Below are positions 60,523 to 64,000 of a DNA stretch of 64,000 bases, one piece after another. Made by a program: the position numbers and the translations under genes. Every line of letters starts with the position of its first letter. Position 1 is the stretch's first letter. The stretch spans positions 26,901,501 to 26,965,500 of the forward strand of contig NC_067226.1 of assembly GCF_019924925.1 (NCBI RefSeq), given 5' to 3'. The notes beneath the pieces were generated by a model. That model searched no databases, was not told the origin of the DNA, and was given only the letters and a program-made list of their open reading frames with translations. The stretch comes from Ctenopharyngodon idella. Its lineage: Eukaryota > Chordata > Actinopteri > Cypriniformes > Xenocyprididae.

Positions 60523-61425
60523 TTCAGAAGCTAAATCTTTAAACTGACCTATGACTGACTTCTTCTCAAATGCTTCTAATCTAATGAAAGAGACAATTTT
60601 GACTCTCTGGAGTTATTTTCATCATGATAGTGAACATTAGAGAATCTAGCCTCAGGAAACAACTGCTATAATAAACACTCTTCATCTACTAAAAGCTTTC
60701 TTATTAAAAGTGACTTACAGTAGACTTACTACAGGAACAGACCTCCAGGAACAATGTGGGCTTACGTCTCACTGCTGGGGTTTCAATGAGCCGCTCAGAT
60801 CTTAAACCACTATGTCACACCATGCTAAGAATAATGCTGCATCTGTGATAACAGAAAATATTCACAGTCTATTGTATGTCTCCAAAGTCGTGGAGTGTCT
60901 GGGTGGGCCTGAAACGCTTTAGGCAAAAACAATATGACTCTCTATTCATTTGTCTGTGTCTGTGAAAATGTGTCAGAGGAATTACAGCCATCGTAACAAC
61001 CATATCATCTCCCGTTGGGCTGAAGAGATAAAACTGCAGCTGAAGAACGAGCAGGGATGGCAAATCTCTGGATGTGAATGAGATAAACCTCAGGAAAAGC
61101 CTCGCCACAATAGAGAGCAGAAAATATAGTCTGGTTAGCATTTAAAATCCCCTTGTAATTAAAACATTATGATTATTACACTGGCTTTCACTCTACATAT
61201 TTAATGAGATTAAGCGCTGCCTCCAGACAATTTGGCGATGATATAATTTCACAGGCTTTTTCACAGCTGTAGACTGTGAAAACTGAATTTAACGGCATTC
61301 CTGAAACTAAACACAAACAGAGTGACCCGGAGGACACAGAACACTGCTCTGGGATCAGCAGAGAGTCAATGAAAACACACTTCTGAACAAGAATCGAGTT
61401 GAAACTTTGGATTTCTAAGACAGTT

Positions 61426-61633
61426 ACACTCTTAAAAATAAAGGCTCAAAAATAGAATAACCATTTTTGGTTCCCTAATGAACCTTTCAGTGAACAGTTC
61501 TTAAAAGAACCATTTTTTATACATTTTAATAATCTAAAGAACCTTTTTCCACTATAAAGAACCTTTTGTGTGATGGAAAGGATGCTTCATGGAACCGCGG
61601 ATGTCAATAAAGACCCTTTATATTTAAGAGTGC
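61426..61633. repeat. Short inverted-repeat element (CACTCTTAAAAATAAAGG ends)
   Basis: The left end ACACTCTTAAAAATAAAGG and the right end, on the complement, GCACTCTTAAATATAAAGG are inverted repeats. The interior is rich in AAGAACC words. About 208 bp, no coding capacity. Confidence 0.75.
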
Positions 61634-62402
61634 AAGCTGTTTAATAAAATATATATGTAGATTAATCTTCCTAAAAAAAATTAGAAGTATGTTATATAAA
61701 ATTAAGGTGGCATTTAATTGATTTAAGTGCTTTAATAATAATCACTGTAGAGTTTTAATAGTTTTAAAAAAGGTCAAAAATAATTATCATTCTTTCTGAT
61801 ACAAAGCTAAATTCTTGAGTTTTGATTTTTGTGTCATTTTTTGTGTCATCCAGACACTGTGAATGGAATATCAGTATTGATCAGACAGGTTCTTATCAGG
61901 CAGGTGCTGATGTCAAGGCGCCACCTGCAGTTAGACTGCAGAACTACATCCAACTCCGAAGCATTTTACATTTATTTGAATTCATATGCAAGATTTTTTT
62001 TTTTACCCAAATTAACTTGCAGTACATTCAAAGTATGCGTTACTAGTATGTGTGTTCCCTAAGAATCGAACTGATGACTTTAGTGTCGTTAGCACACTCA
62101 ATTAAATAACTATTTAATTTTTTAATAATATAAATCAACTGTCATCTGAATGCAATAACTGCATGGCTGTGAAAATGTTAGAATAATTTGGAACAATTAA
62201 ATTATACTTAAATATGTCGAAGATAGGAGCATAATCTCAGAATAAAGCCTTGTGTAGATGTTTCAGATGAGACCTAAATTAAATTCAAAATCAAATTAAA
62301 GTTCAAAACAGCAAGATAAAAAATGAAAGAACATCTATTAAAATGCAAATTAAATGCAGTGGGGTTCCAAATGCAATGATGTTGTGAGAGATCTACTATG
62401 CA

Positions 62403-62417
62403 CCACCAGGGGGCAGC
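62403..62417 (+). promoter_or_regulatory. CTCF-like motif
   Basis: CCACCAGGGGGCAGC matches the CTCF core consensus. It faces away from the motif at 58885-58901, a divergent pair. Binding is inferred. Confidence 0.5.
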
Positions 62418-62639
62418 ACACAAATGAAGCATATTCCTCAACTCAAACTACTTCCCTCCTAATAAAATAAACATATAAATGTGAAATAAGGAGCAATATA
62501 TTACTTACATTATGTCCTGATTATGTGGACAGAGTTCGGCTTGATTGTTCAAACGCAGACTGAGTGATAGACAATATATATGTACCTCCTTCATTCATAC
62601 ATACACTATGTACTCAAGCATGTATTGTATGAATTTTAT

Positions 62640-62876
62640 AAGGTTATTTTGTCATTCAAACACTGGAGTCTGAAAGCCCCTCCACTACGTAATTAAAGTT
62701 GCGGCAGCTGAGTGCATGAAGTGTCCAATATTCCACACTTCATTTTTTTCGGTTAATTAAGTGCATCATCCAGGTATTTAAAGTGTACTTTTTCGTTTTG
62801 GAATTTTCAATGTGAACACACTACTCGCATTATTTACTCAATAAAATGGCACTAGTACGCGAATTGGGACACACCT
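62640..62876 (-). repeat. Truncated DNA repeat (GTGTGTCCCAATTCGCGTAC end)
   Basis: The right end, read on the complement, is GTGTGTCCCAATTCGCGTAC, which I associate with a fish interspersed repeat. The opposite inverted end is not present. Confidence 0.4.
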
Positions 62877-63431
62877 TGAGATTTTTTTGCCCAGTTTATT
62901 ATCCTCTAGGTGAATATCCTGATTGCTTAGAAAAGTAAAAGCACACTTCTCCTCAGAAAGCCACATGATTTGAGATATCATTGAGATATTATGCAGCACA
63001 AATAGTGTGAGATTAATTACACTAACCCCAAATATTAGCAATAGCGATGTCTGCCCTTTCAGGTGGTGTGTAGGGGGTCCTTGAAAACATTTTTCTTACA
63101 CCCTAGGAAGCACCCCAAAATCCCAACTACTACATTTCTTTTCTAGCTTTGAAAACCAAGATGCATTTAAAAGAGTGCAGTTTATTTATCTTCCTTTCTC
63201 CCGTTCTTCCCATCTCTCTTTTTCAGACCAGCTTTCTTTTCACTGCAATCCAAGCAGAGAGGAAACATTGAGAGGGAGACGAGGGCCAGAGGAAGAGGTG
63301 GGGTGAAACCAATTAAAAGACTACAAGTCATGCTCGAGCAGGATCGGTGCTTGATCGGCGGTGCGAGCCGGAGACGTGGCCTAGGAAACCCTTCAAATGC
63401 AGGGGAGCAAAAGTTGCGTAAAAGGAGGGAG

Positions 63432-63432
<1 letters not shown>

Positions 63433-63462
<30 letters not shown>

Positions 63463-63463
63463 T
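63433..63463. repeat. (GT)n microsatellite
   Basis: GT run of about 27 bp in a purine-rich, repeat-poor stretch. Confidence 0.9.
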
Positions 63464-64000
63464 TGGTGAAGGGGAAACTCATTAAGCCGTGCTGCAGATA
63501 AGAGCCTGTCACAGTCAATGAGTCTGTATACAAAGGAGTGGATAAAGAGCATATAGCAGTTTTCAAGGGAAAAAGATGATGAAAAGGGGTTGATGGGGTG
63601 AGTGAAGGGGTAACGCAGGAGGAGAGATGTGTGAGGAGAGGACAGCTGTGGTTGTGGAGAACAAATGTACTGGAAAACCAAATGTTATTAACAAAGAGAA
63701 AATAAAAAGACCAAATAATGGCTTATTTCATTTGTAAAAATGCTTAATGCTAGTTAGCGTTATAGAATTAGTCTCACATAGATATATAATGATAGACATA
63801 GCGATATATAGCGAATAGATTGCAAATTGTGCAGCCCATCCACATACACTCATTTTTGATAACTGGTCAAAAAGGATCGCCACACTTAGACAGGAAAGGC
63901 CCGTCTGATTGACTTGTAAAGTACAACAGACTTTTTTTTAATTATTTGCTTATTCTTTTTATTCTTATACTTAGGGTTTGGGTTAATTATAAGCTTGATT

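Larger units (their letters stand above)
29823..64000. other. Upstream flank of nav2 with no recognised gene
   Basis: About 34 kb of transposon-rich sequence. Stretches with neither a gene nor a recognisable repeat include 31170-32000, 34900-35570, 36500-37340, 39220-40010, 41860-44300, 44770-46990, 48100-49740, 51220-51730, 53440-54160, 56440-57750, 59890-60070, 60525-61420, 61640-62640 and 63470-64000. It may hold distal promoters or leader exons of longer nav2 transcripts, but none can be identified here. Confidence 0.7.

Noticed and set aside
63220..63290. Plus-strand exon after a textbook acceptor (CCATCTCTCTTTTTCAG).
   Set aside because: No matching donor, no recognisable protein in any frame, and no other plus-strand gene in the region.

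Overview
The window looks like nuclear DNA from a teleost fish, most likely a cyprinid (zebrafish/carp group). The evidence is AT-rich non-coding sequence, abundant CA/GT and CT/GA microsatellites, and very many short inverted-repeat DNA transposons of types I associate with cyprinid genomes. There is no prokaryotic gene organisation; almost every open frame longer than 60 codons is a chance frame or transposon debris.

One host gene is recognisable, on the minus strand: nav2 (neuron navigator 2). Its first coding exon is at 28834-29043 (70 codons, starting MPAILV). The exon that opens the calponin-homology (CH) domain is at 1598-1715 (39 codons plus one base). The two join in phase 0 (...EDTQ|IYTDW...), matching the start of vertebrate NAV2. 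They are separated by an intron of about 27.1 kb. Positions 1-1597 are the start of the next intron, and everything above 29043 is 5' leader plus about 35 kb of upstream sequence in which I recognise no other gene. A 39-bp, phase-0, stop-free segment with good splice signals at 16478-16516, inside the large intron, is a candidate cassette exon.

The rest is dominated by transposable elements. They include: TTAA-flanked inverted-repeat elements (several families); a repeat family with termini resembling GACCCCAAACTTTTGAA (at least ten copies or fragments); hAT-like elements with 8-bp target duplications (13050-13850 and 37345-39213); Tc1/mariner elements (17171-17665, 32076-33624, 54166-56437); a complete short non-autonomous LTR retrotransposon with 5-bp target duplication and tRNA-Phe-type primer site (37790-38960); a related solo LTR (33885-34178); and tRNA-derived SINE-like pieces. 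Many are nested, so relative ages can be read off: the LTR element sits in a hAT element, a fold-back mariner and a solo LTR sit in one TTAA element, and two short inverted-repeat elements sit in a Tc1-like element.

Possible regulatory signals are two CTCF-like motifs in divergent orientation (58885-58901 minus, 62403-62417 plus), a cluster of dinucleotide repeats just upstream of the nav2 first coding exon, and several repeat-free stretches that are candidates for conserved non-coding elements. I see no CRISPR array, rRNA, intact tRNA gene, or convincing new multi-gene system.
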